NCBI RefSeq assembly: GCF_004217135.1
Contig: NZ_SHKK01000001.1
Span: forward strand, 5,890,001-5,954,000
Reading direction: 5' to 3'
Length of the DNA: 64,000 nt
Source: Micromonospora violae
GTDB taxonomy: Bacteria > Actinomycetota > Actinomycetes > Mycobacteriales > Micromonosporaceae
A model generated the notes under the pieces. That model made no database searches. It was given only the letters and a program-made list of their open reading frames with translations, and was not told the DNA's origin. Positions 15,307 to 23,971 of the stretch are shown piece by piece (positions within the stretch are counted from its first letter, which is position 1; the number at the start of each line of letters is the position of its first letter). The translations under genes were made by a program, and so were the position numbers.

Positions 15307-16239
15307 GTGTCCAAGTCTAGCCAGAGGTCCCCGTTCGGCTGGTCGAACCGTGGGGGTCAAGTCACTGTCATCGAAGCGCCGGTTGCCCGCTCGTACCGTC
15401 GTCGGGCCATCATCGCGTTCTGGGTCACCCTCGGTGTGGTCGGCCTTCTGGCCGCCACGGTGGCCTCTGAGTACATGCACCCGATCCTGGGTGGTCTGCT
15501 CGGCGTCGTCCTCGGCGCTGTGCTCGGAGCGGTGCTGTTCGCGCTGATCGTGGCGTGGCCGGTCCTGCGCGTGTTCTGGCACTGGCTGCCAGAGATCCTG
15601 CTCGGCCTGGCCGCCGTCTACGGCTGGACCACGCTGATGCAGTCGACCCCGCTGTGGGGTTCGCTGCTCATCGTCGCCCTGGTCGTCGGCGTCCCCGCCG
15701 CCATCAAGCCGATCCGTTCGCGGGTCATGGCCTGGGTGTGGTGCCTGATCGTGCGGCACCGGCTGCGGTTGTGCTTCGCGGCGTTCATCGCCACCAACCG
15801 GCACGGCTCGCTCCCGCTGATCCTGCTCGCCAAGCCGACCCCGGCCGGCGAACGGGTCTGGGTGTGGCTACGCCCCGGCCTGTCTCTCCGCGATCTGGAG
15901 CAGGACGGCCAGGTGCAGAAACTCGCGGTGGCGTGCTGGGCCAACGAGGTCCGCGTCATGCGCGCCGGCCGCAAGTACGCCGCGTTCATCCGGCTGGACA
16001 TCACCCGCCGCGAACCCCTGGCACACACCGTCGTGTCGCCACTGCCGGACTACGTCCCCACCGACGTGCCGTCGAACGCTCCCACCTCACCGGGCATGCC
16101 GCCTGTCGGCCTGGACCTGCCCGACGTGCCGGACCAGCCGGCCACTTCGCCGGCCGACACTCCCCGCCAGCGCAAGCCGCGCAACCCCACCACCAACACC
16201 GCGAGCCCGAACGGGTTCGACCCTTCCGACTACGCCTAA
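15307..16239 (+). CDS. AICE membrane protein, likely membrane half of the transfer pump
   Basis: 310 residues starting at GTG with GGGAGG upstream. Hydrophobic segments lie at about 35-55, 60-85, 95-112 and 118-132, then a soluble domain (ERVWVWLRPGLSLRDLEQDG) and a Pro/Thr-rich tail. In other AICEs the equivalent region forms the N-terminus of one TraSA/TraB protein; here it is a separate gene followed by a short FtsK ATPase. That split role is inferred from size and position. Confidence 0.7.
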   Translation: MSKSSQRSPFGWSNRGGQVTVIEAPVARSYRRRAIIAFWVTLGVVGLLAATVASEYMHPILGGLLGVVLGAVLGAVLFALIVAWPVLRVFWHWLPEILLGLAAVYGWTTLMQSTPLWGSLLIVALVVGVPAAIKPIRSRVMAWVWCLIVRHRLRLCFAAFIATNRHGSLPLILLAKPTPAGERVWVWLRPGLSLRDLEQDGQVQKLAVACWANEVRVMRAGRKYAAFIRLDITRREPLAHTVVSPLPDYVPTDVPSNAPTSPGMPPVGLDLPDVPDQPATSPADTPRQRKPRNPTTNTASPNGFDPSDYA

Positions 16240-16310
16240 GCACCGGGACGGCGCGGACCACGCACCCCTGACGGGTCAAGCGTCCGCGCCCCTCCCATCC
16301 CCCACCCGCT

Positions 16311-16328
16311 TTGACACGTACGTGTCAA
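16311..16328. promoter_or_regulatory. Element palindrome copy 1, before the FtsK gene
   Basis: TTGACACGTACGTGTCAA, a perfect 18-base palindrome, lies 20 bases before the ATG of the FtsK-type gene. Identical cores occur at 18465-18480 and 22231-22248. Position fits an operator overlapping the promoter or leader. Confidence 0.75.
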
Positions 16329-16347
16329 CCGACCCCGGGAGCCATCC

Positions 16348-17232
16348 ATGGACCTCACGGACACCATCGAACTGCCCCCGCAGCCCAACGCGCCGCAGAC
16401 GGTGCCGGTCGGCGCGGGCCTGTCCATCTTCGACCCGGTCTTCCTCGGCATCGACGAGTTCGGCCACCCGGCCTACCTGCCGATGATCTACCGCAACATC
16501 CTCATCGGCGGCGAGCCCGGCGCGGGCAAGTCCAGCCTGTTGAACACCATCGTCGGTCACGCGGCGCTGTGCCCGGACGTCCGGTTGTGCCTGCTTGACG
16601 GGAAGCAGGTCGAGCTGGGTTTGTGGAAGGACGCCGCCGACGTGTTCGTCGGCCCGGACATGGACCACGCCATCCGCACCCTGCGCCGGGTGCAGACGGT
16701 GATGGACAACCGGTACTCGTTCCTGCTGGCCCGGCGTCGCCGGAAGATCGGCCCCAACGACCTGTTCGGTCAGATCCTCGTGGCCTGCGACGAGATCGCC
16801 TACTTCTCCGCCACCGCCGGGGACAAGAAGGACCAGGATCTGTTCGCCGCGCTGCTGCGCGACATCGTCGCCCGTGGCCGCGCTGTCGGCATCATCGTCG
16901 CCGCCGCGACTCAGCGCCCGTCGTCGGACATCATCCCGCCGTCGCTGCGGGACCTGTTCGCGTGGCGCTTCGCCGGCCGCTGCACCAACGACGTGTCCTC
17001 GGACATCGTGCTCGGACACGGCTGGTACGCCCGCGGCTTCTCCTCCAACAGCATCGACCCGAACAACCAGGGCGAGGGCTACCTCATCGCCGAAGGCGGC
17101 ATCCCCAACCGCGTGAAGGCCGCCTACATGACCGACGCCGACATCATCCGCGTTGCCGACTACGCCACCTGGACCCGCCGCCGCAGCGGCCTCGCCGCCC
17201 CCGCCGAGTCCGCCTCGAAGGTCGCGGCATGA
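16348..17232 (+). CDS. FtsK/SpoIIIE-type DNA translocase (TraB-like)
   Basis: Hexameric DNA pump for conjugal transfer of double-stranded DNA between mycelia. The 294-residue protein has Walker A GEPGAGKSS (55-63, Lys61), Walker B VACDEIAYF near residue 148, and the DIVARGRAVGIIVAAATQRP segment shared with FtsK ATPases. There is no membrane segment, and it is much shorter than pSAM2 TraSA, consistent with the membrane part being the upstream gene. No clear gamma/wHTH DNA-recognition domain is seen. It overlaps the next small gene by four bases. Confidence 0.88.
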   Translation: MDLTDTIELPPQPNAPQTVPVGAGLSIFDPVFLGIDEFGHPAYLPMIYRNILIGGEPGAGKSSLLNTIVGHAALCPDVRLCLLDGKQVELGLWKDAADVFVGPDMDHAIRTLRRVQTVMDNRYSFLLARRRRKIGPNDLFGQILVACDEIAYFSATAGDKKDQDLFAALLRDIVARGRAVGIIVAAATQRPSSDIIPPSLRDLFAWRFAGRCTNDVSSDIVLGHGWYARGFSSNSIDPNNQGEGYLIAEGGIPNRVKAAYMTDADIIRVADYATWTRRRSGLAAPAESASKVAA

Positions 17233-17414
17233 AGACCCGGACCGCTGTGACGACTCGGGTCCTGGACCTCGTGCTCATCGGTGACGGCGAAGACATCGCC
17301 GCACTCACCGCCATCGCCCGCCACGCTGGCGCGCTCGTCTTCCGCTCCGCACCCACCGCCGCCAGCGACGGCCGGCAACGGGTGACTCTTCGGCTCCACC
17401 TGCACCACCGATAG
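17229..17414 (+). CDS. Small AICE protein (61 aa)
   Basis: Begins MKTRTAVTTRVLDLVLIGDG with the ATG overlapping the FtsK stop. DIAALTAIARHAGALVFRSA forms a helix-strand pattern. Short proteins of this kind commonly follow the translocase gene in AICEs. Function unknown; the overlap and sensible composition support its reality. Confidence 0.6.
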   Translation: MKTRTAVTTRVLDLVLIGDGEDIAALTAIARHAGALVFRSAPTAASDGRQRVTLRLHLHHR

Positions 17415-17502
17415 AGGAACGGCCGACAGACCGGGATCTGCCCTAGGAAAGCTGCCCGATCTGCCGGCCACCAACCAACGCCCACGAAAGGACGTGGCCG
17501 CC

Positions 17503-18021
17503 ATGAACCCTACCCAAAATCAGCCCACCATCCCTGGCGCGCTGGCCGACCTGACTCCGGCCGACATCCTGCGCTGCGCCGCCCGCTACCTCGAAATCCG
17601 AGGCTGGACCCAGGGCAGCTACTACGACTGCACCACCGAAACCGCCTTCCCGCCGGCCTGCGTGACCGGCGCTATCGGGATGGCTGTCTACGGCGACCGC
17701 ATGGCCGTACTGCTCGGCGAAACCGCCGAATGCGACAGCACCTTCCGGCACCTGGCCGACTACCTATGGCGCGACGGTCGCACCCCTGAGCACAACTACT
17801 ACGGCGCGCTGTGCTCCTCCGACCGGGAGATCGTCGCCGACTTCAACGACCACGCCGGCCACACCCTGGCCGATGTCCTCGACATCGTCCGCGATGCCGC
17901 CGACGACTACGACTGGACCCACGCCACCGAGGACGACCTCGAAACCTACGCCGACGCCTGCGTGTGGGCTGAGAAGCACCCCACCCGCGCTGGGTTCCTC
18001 GCCTGGCGGGCCGCCCGATGA
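17503..18021 (+). CDS. DUF6197-like AICE protein, copy A
   Basis: 172 residues from ATG 17503 (GAAAGGA 13 bases upstream fits this better than GTG 17494). TPADILRCAARYLEIRGWTQ and an Ala/Cys region (ACVTGAIGMAVYG) match the DUF6197 pattern seen on actinobacterial plasmids and AICEs. The acidic second half includes DIVRDAADDYDW. The next gene is a shorter paralogue joined by an ATGA overlap. Function unknown. Confidence 0.65.
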   Translation: MNPTQNQPTIPGALADLTPADILRCAARYLEIRGWTQGSYYDCTTETAFPPACVTGAIGMAVYGDRMAVLLGETAECDSTFRHLADYLWRDGRTPEHNYYGALCSSDREIVADFNDHAGHTLADVLDIVRDAADDYDWTHATEDDLETYADACVWAEKHPTRAGFLAWRAAR

Positions 18022-18440
18022 GCACCGTCTCCGCTCTGCCGACCGGCAACGTTCACGCCGTCCTCGACCGCGCCGCCCTCTACCTGGGCCGCTACGGCTG
18101 GACCCCCACCAACCTGTACGACACCCACGACGCCTGCCCCGCCAAGTGCGCCTGTCACCGCACCGGCACCTACCCGGCGTCGATCCTCGGCGCGATCCGG
18201 GCCGCCGTGTTCGGCCGCCCCCGCTGGTACCTGACCGGCATCACCGACGCCGACCAGCACGCCTACAGCGCCGCCGTCGAGTGGTTCAACACCTACCTCA
18301 TCGCGGTCGGCCACGCCGGCCTGCACGCCCCGGTCTTCGACTGGGAAACCCTGCCCGGCCGCAAACCGGCCGACGTCATCGAGGCGCTGTGCGCCGCCGC
18401 CATCGCCTACCGCCGACACACCATCCGGAGGGCCGCATGA
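18018..18440 (+). CDS. DUF6197-like AICE protein, copy B
   Basis: 140 residues. VLDRAALYLGRYGWTPTNLYD parallels the opening helix of the preceding gene, and SILGAIRAAVFG parallels its TGAIGMAVYG segment, so the two are probably ancient duplicates. Three Cys near residues 38-45 (CPAKCAC) could bind metal. Overlaps both neighbours by four bases. Function unknown. Confidence 0.65.
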   Translation: MSTVSALPTGNVHAVLDRAALYLGRYGWTPTNLYDTHDACPAKCACHRTGTYPASILGAIRAAVFGRPRWYLTGITDADQHAYSAAVEWFNTYLIAVGHAGLHAPVFDWETLPGRKPADVIEALCAAAIAYRRHTIRRAA

Positions 18441-19537
18441 GCACCGCCGCCCAGATCACCGACATGACACGTACGTGTCAAGACTCCGTCTCCACCGCCG
18501 CCCTCGTCGGCGCGCTTGAAGCCGCCTGGTCGGCCATCCGCGCCCAGCACACCGAAGTTCCGGCCGCTGTTCTCGTGGTCGGCTCCGGCTCACCCACCAA
18601 GCCCAGTCAGGGCATGAAGTGGGGCCACTTCGCCGCCCTTCGCTGGCAAGCCGGCGAGCAGCAGCTACCCGAAATCCTCATCTCCGGTGAAGGGCTCTCC
18701 CGCGAACCGGAAGCCGTGTTCACCACGCTCCTGCACGAAGCAACCCACGCCCTCGCTGATGTGCGAGGCGTCCAAGACACCTCTCGGCAGGGTCGCTGGC
18801 ACAACAAGAAGTTCGCCACCCTCGCGGCCGAACTCGGCCTGTCCACGACCAAGGACGACAAGCTCGGCTACTCGCCCTGCACCCTGACCGACCTCACCCG
18901 CGCCCGCTATAAGGCCACCATCGCCGGCCTCTCCGTGGCGCTGCGGTTCTACCGCCACCCCGAACCGACCGGGGAAGGCAAAACCCGCACGAACAACAAC
19001 AACGGCGTCTCCTGCGAATGCGAGTGCCCCCGCAAGCTGCGCATCTCCAAGGCCGCCTTCGAGGAAGGCCCGATCGTCTGCGCGGTCTGCTCGGCGGCGT
19101 TCCTGCCCGAGGACATCGACCGCGACACCTACGAACACCCCACCTTCGCCACCGGCACCCCTGCCGGTGACGACGGCCAGGCCGACGACGACTCGGAGGA
19201 CCCGATGGTGTTCTACGACCCGACCGGCGAGCGCTACGGCCTGCCGACCTACCCGTTCAAGTTCGCCCCCGACGGGCTGCTGACCCGCCGTCAGCTTCGC
19301 GCCCGACAGCTGCGCCCTGGCGGCCAAGACCCCGCCGCGCAAATCATGTGGCGTCGCGGTAAGCGCGTCGCCTACCTGTTCCGCCTCGACCTGGCGATGC
19401 CCAAGCGCACCGCCACCGCCGCCCAACGCGCGGCCATCGACAAGGCGCTTACCGCGCGGCGTACCTGCCCCGATTGCGGCCAGGTCAAGCCCTACTACAT
19501 CCCCCGCCGTACCGGCACCTGCCTCGACTGCGGCTAA
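18437..19537 (+). CDS. SprT-like metallopeptidase fused to RRQRL zinc-binding domain
   Basis: 366 residues in one open frame. Residues 85-140 hold a zinc peptidase site, LLHEATHALAD (HExxH at 100-104), with a likely third ligand His122 in GRWHNKKF, the SprT/Spartan arrangement. A Cys-rich segment (CECECPRKL then CAVCSAAF) follows. From residue 257 (MVFYDPTGERYG) it matches the stand-alone RRQRL-motif AICE protein, ending in CPDCG and CLDCG. GGAGG at 19195-19199 precedes that internal ATG (19205), so the C-terminal part may also be made alone. Substrate unknown. Confidence 0.8.
   Translation: MSTAAQITDMTRTCQDSVSTAALVGALEAAWSAIRAQHTEVPAAVLVVGSGSPTKPSQGMKWGHFAALRWQAGEQQLPEILISGEGLSREPEAVFTTLLHEATHALADVRGVQDTSRQGRWHNKKFATLAAELGLSTTKDDKLGYSPCTLTDLTRARYKATIAGLSVALRFYRHPEPTGEGKTRTNNNNGVSCECECPRKLRISKAAFEEGPIVCAVCSAAFLPEDIDRDTYEHPTFATGTPAGDDGQADDDSEDPMVFYDPTGERYGLPTYPFKFAPDGLLTRRQLRARQLRPGGQDPAAQIMWRRGKRVAYLFRLDLAMPKRTATAAQRAAIDKALTARRTCPDCGQVKPYYIPRRTGTCLDCG
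18465..18480. promoter_or_regulatory. Element palindrome copy 2, inside a coding start
   Basis: TGACACGTACGTGTCA lies 28 bases inside the SprT/RRQRL gene, encoding residues near MTRTCQ. A protein-coding location for a perfect copy of the operator suggests either repression by roadblock or a promoter for downstream genes. Confidence 0.65.
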
Positions 19538-19554
19538 CCCGAAAGGACACGCCC

Positions 19555-19761
19555 ATGCGCTACTACGTCACCTTCACCCACACCACCGCCAACGGCGACA
19601 CCCTCGAATTCTTCGAGTACCAGCCCGCCGACCCCATCGCCGGCTACGACGACATCGACAAGCTCACCACGATGATTCGCGGCTGGGGCCGCACCAACGT
19701 CACCGTCATCGCCTTCTCTCCCCTCGCTGACCCCGCCCCCACCTCGCAGGCGGCGTCATGA
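19555..19761 (+). CDS. Small AICE protein (68 aa)
   Basis: Starts MRYYVTFTHTTANGDTLEFF with GAAAGGA 7 bases upstream and ends overlapping the DUF2637 gene. Strand-rich first half, acidic middle. Real by translation signals and operon fit; no known function. Confidence 0.65.
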   Translation: MRYYVTFTHTTANGDTLEFFEYQPADPIAGYDDIDKLTTMIRGWGRTNVTVIAFSPLADPAPTSQAAS

Positions 19762-20648
19762 CCACCTCGAAGAACGGCCGCGTCTACGCCTACATCGGCG
19801 CACTGTCCGGCGGCACCGTCTCCGTCGCCGCAAACATCGCTCACTCGTTCATCGCCCCGAAAGACGCTCCGCAGAACTGGAGCCCGGAACCTGGCGCGGT
19901 CATCTCCGCGATCGTGTGGCCACTGTTCCTGTTCATCGCCATCGAGATCCTTGCCCGCACGCCCTGGCCGACCGGCTGGGGTTGGAACGTGCTGCGCTGG
20001 GTCGGGCTCCCGCCCGTCGCCCTGGTCGCCGCGTTCGTGTCCTACCGGCACCTGTCCGGACTACTCGACCACTACAACGAGGAAACCCTCGTCGTCTGGT
20101 TCGGTCCCCTCGCCGTCGATGGCCTGATGCTCATGGCCACCGCCGCGCTACTCGCCACCGGAAACCGCAAAATCCGGCCCACCGAAACTGTCACGGCACC
20201 TGCGTCGGCCACCCTCGCCGAGGCGTCGTCACTCGACATCCCCGCCTCGCCGACGGTCCGCCCGGCCGCCGCGACCCCGGCCACCAACCCCGCACCCGAA
20301 GCGATCCCCGCACCTGCCCACGAACCCACAACCCTGCCCACCTCTGGCGAGGACACCGACACCCCGACGACGGTCGAGCCCACCCCGGCCACCACCGACA
20401 AGGACCCGACCCCGGCACCCGCCGCGCCTGCGGTAGCTGCTGGCCCTGCGCCCGCGCTGCTCTCCGGAGCCCGGATCGTCGCCAGCGCCCACGAGAAAGC
20501 CCACGGTGAACCCATCACCCCCGGCCAGCTCGCTGTGCGACTGCGCATTCCCACCGCCACGGCCGCCGACATCCTGACGGCCCTCAACACCCAATCGAGC
20601 ACCAACGACAAGGCACACAACGGCACCCCTGTGGGAGCCACCGCGTGA
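19758..20648 (+). CDS. DUF2637 membrane protein (Spd-like)
   Basis: 296 residues. Four hydrophobic segments in the first 135 residues (around 12-30, 47-65, 78-97, 112-132, e.g. PLAVDGLMLMATAALLA) fit DUF2637, common in AICEs next to rep and thought to help plasmid spread within mycelium. A Pro/Thr-rich linker leads to a C-terminal helical segment (GQLAVRLRIPTATAADILTA) resembling a small winged helix. GTGA overlap with rep. Confidence 0.8.
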   Translation: MTTSKNGRVYAYIGALSGGTVSVAANIAHSFIAPKDAPQNWSPEPGAVISAIVWPLFLFIAIEILARTPWPTGWGWNVLRWVGLPPVALVAAFVSYRHLSGLLDHYNEETLVVWFGPLAVDGLMLMATAALLATGNRKIRPTETVTAPASATLAEASSLDIPASPTVRPAAATPATNPAPEAIPAPAHEPTTLPTSGEDTDTPTTVEPTPATTDKDPTPAPAAPAVAAGPAPALLSGARIVASAHEKAHGEPITPGQLAVRLRIPTATAADILTALNTQSSTNDKAHNGTPVGATA

Positions 20649-22234
20649 CGTCCTCGACGTTGCCTCTCGTGCCCGAAACCACCACGGTTTCGGGCACGGG
20701 AGCCTGCGCTGAGTCCGCCGACTACTGGCCCTGGGCCACCCCCACCACCGGCCCGCGCAACCCCGCCGCCGACGGGTGGGTACGCGGCCACGACCCGCGC
20801 ACCGTCGCGTCCGGCCGCGCCCGCGCCCAAGACCCCGACTACCCGGAATGGCTCGGCCACGTCCGCGCCGCGTCGGCCTGCAAGCACCCCATCCGCCTCG
20901 CCGGGCAGATCCACGTCAACGACGCCGACGGCAACCGCATGGCCACCGTCGACACCGAGGACATGCCCGACGGCGCGATCTACACCCCCTGCGGCAACCG
21001 CCGCGCCGCCGTCTGCCCGTCCTGCGCCGAGCTGTACCGCCGCGACACCTACCACCTCATCAAAGCCGGCCTCCAAGGCGACCGATGGGGACTACCCCCG
21101 CTCAACGAACACATCGCCATCTTCCTGACCGCCACCGCACCATCGTTCGGCCCGGTGCACCACCGGGTGGTGAAAGTTCACGCGGCGGACTGCCGCAAGA
21201 AGGACGGCTGCACCTGCCGGCCCTCGGTCTGCCACCCCTTCGGCCGCACCTGCCCGCACGGCGTCGAGCTGCGCTGCGGGCAACGCCACAAGGCAGCAGA
21301 CACCCACCTCGGCCAGCCGCTATGCCTGGACTGCTACAACCACACCGGCCAAGTCGTCTGGAACCACGAAGCACCCGAACTGTGGCGCCGCACCATCCAA
21401 CAAGCCGACCGGGAACTACGCCGCCTCGGCCGCACCCACGGCGTGGACCTACGCCGTCGCTACATCAAGGTCTACGAATTCCAGGTACGCGGCGTCATCC
21501 ACTACCACGCTCTGATCCGCCTCGACGGGTACAACCCCGACTGCCCCGAGGCCATCGTCCCGCCGCCCCGCGCCATCACCCGGGACATGTTCGAGCAAGC
21601 CGTCCGGGCTGCGTTCGTCAAGACCGCCTACACCTCCGCCCCGCACCCCGCCAACGGGCGGCAGGGCTGGCACATCGCGTGGGGCGACAAGGGCCTGGAC
21701 CTCAAGCACGTCAACGCCCCCGGCACCGAGGTCAACCTCGCCCAGATCACCGGCTACATCGCCAAGTACGTCACCAAGAGCACCGAGGTAACCGGCCTGA
21801 GCCTGCGCCGCGTCGACGACCTCTCCGTCCAGATCCACGGCGACCCCGGCACCCACCTCGGCCGGCTCATCCGCGCCTGCTGGGACCTCGGGGAGCACCC
21901 CCACTACGACCGGCTTCGCCGGTGGGCGCACCAGTTCGGCTACGGCGGACACATCGCCACCAAGAGCCGCGCCTTCTCCGTCACCCTCGGCTTCCTGCGC
22001 CTCCAACGCACCATCTGGCGACGCACCGAAGGCCACCCCCACACCTGGGACGACGAACAGACCGAACGGGTCATCTACGAACTCGGCTACCAAGCCACCG
22101 GGTGGATCACCACCGGAGACGCCCTACTCGCCAACACCGCCGCCGCCATGGCCCGCGCACAACACCTCGCCGGCATCGACGCCCTGGCCGACGAACTCAC
22201 CGCCGCTCACGCGGTCCAACCCCTGGCCGCTTGA
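20645..22234 (+). CDS. Replication initiator protein of the AICE (RepSA type)
   Basis: 529-residue initiator for autonomous rolling-circle-type replication of the excised element. A Cys cluster (CGNRRAAVCPSC, 116-127) and further Cys/His pairs precede the HUH metal motif GVIHYHALIRL (His286, His288). YIAKYVTK (371-378) supplies candidate nicking tyrosines. The C-terminus has GDALLANTAA, shared with the relic at 9.7-9.9 kb. The GTG start overlaps the DUF2637 stop. The stop codon lies inside a copy of the element palindrome. Confidence 0.9.
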   Translation: MTSSTLPLVPETTTVSGTGACAESADYWPWATPTTGPRNPAADGWVRGHDPRTVASGRARAQDPDYPEWLGHVRAASACKHPIRLAGQIHVNDADGNRMATVDTEDMPDGAIYTPCGNRRAAVCPSCAELYRRDTYHLIKAGLQGDRWGLPPLNEHIAIFLTATAPSFGPVHHRVVKVHAADCRKKDGCTCRPSVCHPFGRTCPHGVELRCGQRHKAADTHLGQPLCLDCYNHTGQVVWNHEAPELWRRTIQQADRELRRLGRTHGVDLRRRYIKVYEFQVRGVIHYHALIRLDGYNPDCPEAIVPPPRAITRDMFEQAVRAAFVKTAYTSAPHPANGRQGWHIAWGDKGLDLKHVNAPGTEVNLAQITGYIAKYVTKSTEVTGLSLRRVDDLSVQIHGDPGTHLGRLIRACWDLGEHPHYDRLRRWAHQFGYGGHIATKSRAFSVTLGFLRLQRTIWRRTEGHPHTWDDEQTERVIYELGYQATGWITTGDALLANTAAAMARAQHLAGIDALADELTAAHAVQPLAA

Positions 22235-22248
22235 CACGTACGTGTCAA
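22231..22248. promoter_or_regulatory. Element palindrome copy 3, between rep and xis-int
   Basis: TTGACACGTACGTGTCAA overlaps the rep stop codon and lies 85 bases before the small gene that leads xis and int. It probably controls the excision/integration unit. Confidence 0.75.
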
Positions 22249-22332
22249 CACCAGTGAAGCCGTTCCTTGACAACTCCACAGCGCACGCAACAACCCACCC
22301 ACCCACCCAACCGACACCGGAAGGAGCACGCC

Positions 22333-22536
22333 GTGCCCACACGTCCCCGCCCCCTGGTGGCGGTCCGACTCATCGGCCCGACCGCCACCGTCACCGCCCA
22401 CGCCGCCACCATCGCCGCTCAGCTCACCGCCCACTACGGCCGCGACCGGGTCACCTGCCGCACCAGCACCCGACCCGCCGGCTACAGCGGCGAAAGCCGC
22501 ACCTACATCACCATCACCCGAAAGGAGCCACGATGA
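22333..22536 (+). CDS. Small AICE protein (67 aa) before xis
   Basis: GTG start with GGAAGGAG just upstream; reads PTRPRPLVAVRLIGPTATV and ends overlapping xis by four bases. Helix AATIAAQLTAHYG and a strand-rich tail. Position matches small genes seen between rep and xis in AICEs. Function unknown. Confidence 0.6.
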   Translation: MPTRPRPLVAVRLIGPTATVTAHAATIAAQLTAHYGRDRVTCRTSTRPAGYSGESRTYITITRKEPR

Positions 22537-22727
22537 CCGCACCCACCCCTACCTCGCCGCCGGAACTGTGGTCGATCACAGAGACGGCCGCGTTCCTCCG
22601 CATCCCCGTCGGCACCCTCTACCAATGGCGGCACCGCCGAACCGGACCACGTGCCTCCAAAGTCGGCCGACACCTGCGCTACAACCCGGCCGACGTCCGG
22701 GCCTGGCTGGAAGACCAGGCGGCCTGA
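22533..22727 (+). CDS. xis: Excisionase (MerR-like helix-turn-helix)
   Basis: 64 residues: ELWSITETAAFLRIPVGTLY then QWRHRRTGPRASKVGRHLRY, the excisionase/MerR-type winged helix that bends attachment-site DNA and steers the integrase towards excision. AAAGGAG precedes the ATG. It ends one base before the int ATG. Confidence 0.92.
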   Translation: MTAPTPTSPPELWSITETAAFLRIPVGTLYQWRHRRTGPRASKVGRHLRYNPADVRAWLEDQAA

Positions 22728-22728
22728 C

Positions 22729-23970
22729 ATGGCAATCGACGACCTGTGGTACCTGAAAAAACGCAACCCGGACACCAAGAAGTTCATCCCCTCGAAGCGG
22801 CACGGCCGAGGCAAGCGCTGGCGGGTTCGCTACACCGACGCCGACAACGAAGACCGCGAGAAGCTATTCCATCTCAAGCGCGACGCGGACACCTTCGACC
22901 TGGAGTGCCGTTCAGGGGCAGCGCCCGAGGTTCGGGTGAAGCGGGAAGCAGCTCGACTGACCTTCGCCGAGTACGCGCAGCGGTGGAGGGAAGCCCGGGA
23001 ATCCGGTTGGGCAACCGAGACGCGGCGGCGCATTCCGCAGAACCTGCGAAAGCATCTCCTGCCCGTCTTCGGCGAGAAGGCCATCCGCTCTATCAACTTG
23101 ACTGACGTGCTGGCGTGGCTGAGCCGGCTACTCGATGACGGCACGCCGAAGTCGTCGGTCAGTCTGTACTTCGGCCTGTTCAAGACCATCATGAACGCCG
23201 CCGTTATCGACAAGGTGATTCCGGACAACCCCTGCAACGGGGTGAAGCTCGCGCAGATCCTGCGTGGTTTGTCGCGGGCACCGAAGTGGGTTCCCACCGG
23301 CGACCAGGTGCTCAAGCTCGCCGAGGTGGTGCCGCGCCGATTCCGGGCCGCTGTGTGGTTGGGGGCAGGGGAGGGGCTTCGCCTCGGTGAGGTTTTGGGC
23401 ATGGAGGCCGGGTCGCGCTGCGCCGATTATGAACGTGGAGAGCTGCACGTCGTCCAGCAGCTACGGCACTCGCCGGAGCACTTCGGCGGCTTCTACCTCT
23501 CGACGCCCAAGAGCGGTTCCACTGGCACCGTGGACCTGGACGCGGTGGTCGCCGAGGAACTGACCGCACATCTCAGCGAAGTCGGCCCGGTCGAGTTCGA
23601 CCTTCCCGACATCACCACCGGGGAGCGGCTGACTCGTCCGGTGGCCGTCCTGTTCACCTCGGCCCGGGGGAAGCTACTGACCGACACCTACTGGTCGGAG
23701 TTGTGGGCGGACTGGCGCGAGGCGGCCGGATGGCCGAAGGAAGGCACGTTCCATTCCCTGCGCCACTTCTTCGCCACCACGCTGATGAGCAACGGCGTCG
23801 AGCCGCAAGAGGTGCAGAAGGCGCTACGGCACGCGAACCTGCGGATCACGCTGGAGACCTACGTTCATTGGCTGCCGAAAAAGGACCGCCCGCGCGGCTT
23901 GGTGGGCAACCTCCTGCGGCAGGCAGACGGCCAGCGGCGGGAACCCTCCACCGGCCAAGATCGGATCTAG
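22729..23970 (+). CDS. int: Tyrosine site-specific integrase
   Basis: 413 residues. The N-terminal arm-binding part is residues 1-70, the SAM-like core-binding part 78-175, and the catalytic domain 185-385, with Arg218 (GLRLGE), Lys261, His342 and Arg345 (HSLRHFF), His368 (LRHANL) and nucleophile Tyr378 (ETYVHW). The full RKHRHY set is present, so it should be active. It ends 60 bases from attR in the tRNA-Lys gene, the usual placement for AICE integrases targeting a tRNA. Confidence 0.95.
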   Translation: MAIDDLWYLKKRNPDTKKFIPSKRHGRGKRWRVRYTDADNEDREKLFHLKRDADTFDLECRSGAAPEVRVKREAARLTFAEYAQRWREARESGWATETRRRIPQNLRKHLLPVFGEKAIRSINLTDVLAWLSRLLDDGTPKSSVSLYFGLFKTIMNAAVIDKVIPDNPCNGVKLAQILRGLSRAPKWVPTGDQVLKLAEVVPRRFRAAVWLGAGEGLRLGEVLGMEAGSRCADYERGELHVVQQLRHSPEHFGGFYLSTPKSGSTGTVDLDAVVAEELTAHLSEVGPVEFDLPDITTGERLTRPVAVLFTSARGKLLTDTYWSELWADWREAAGWPKEGTFHSLRHFFATTLMSNGVEPQEVQKALRHANLRITLETYVHWLPKKDRPRGLVGNLLRQADGQRREPSTGQDRI

Positions 23971-23971
23971 G

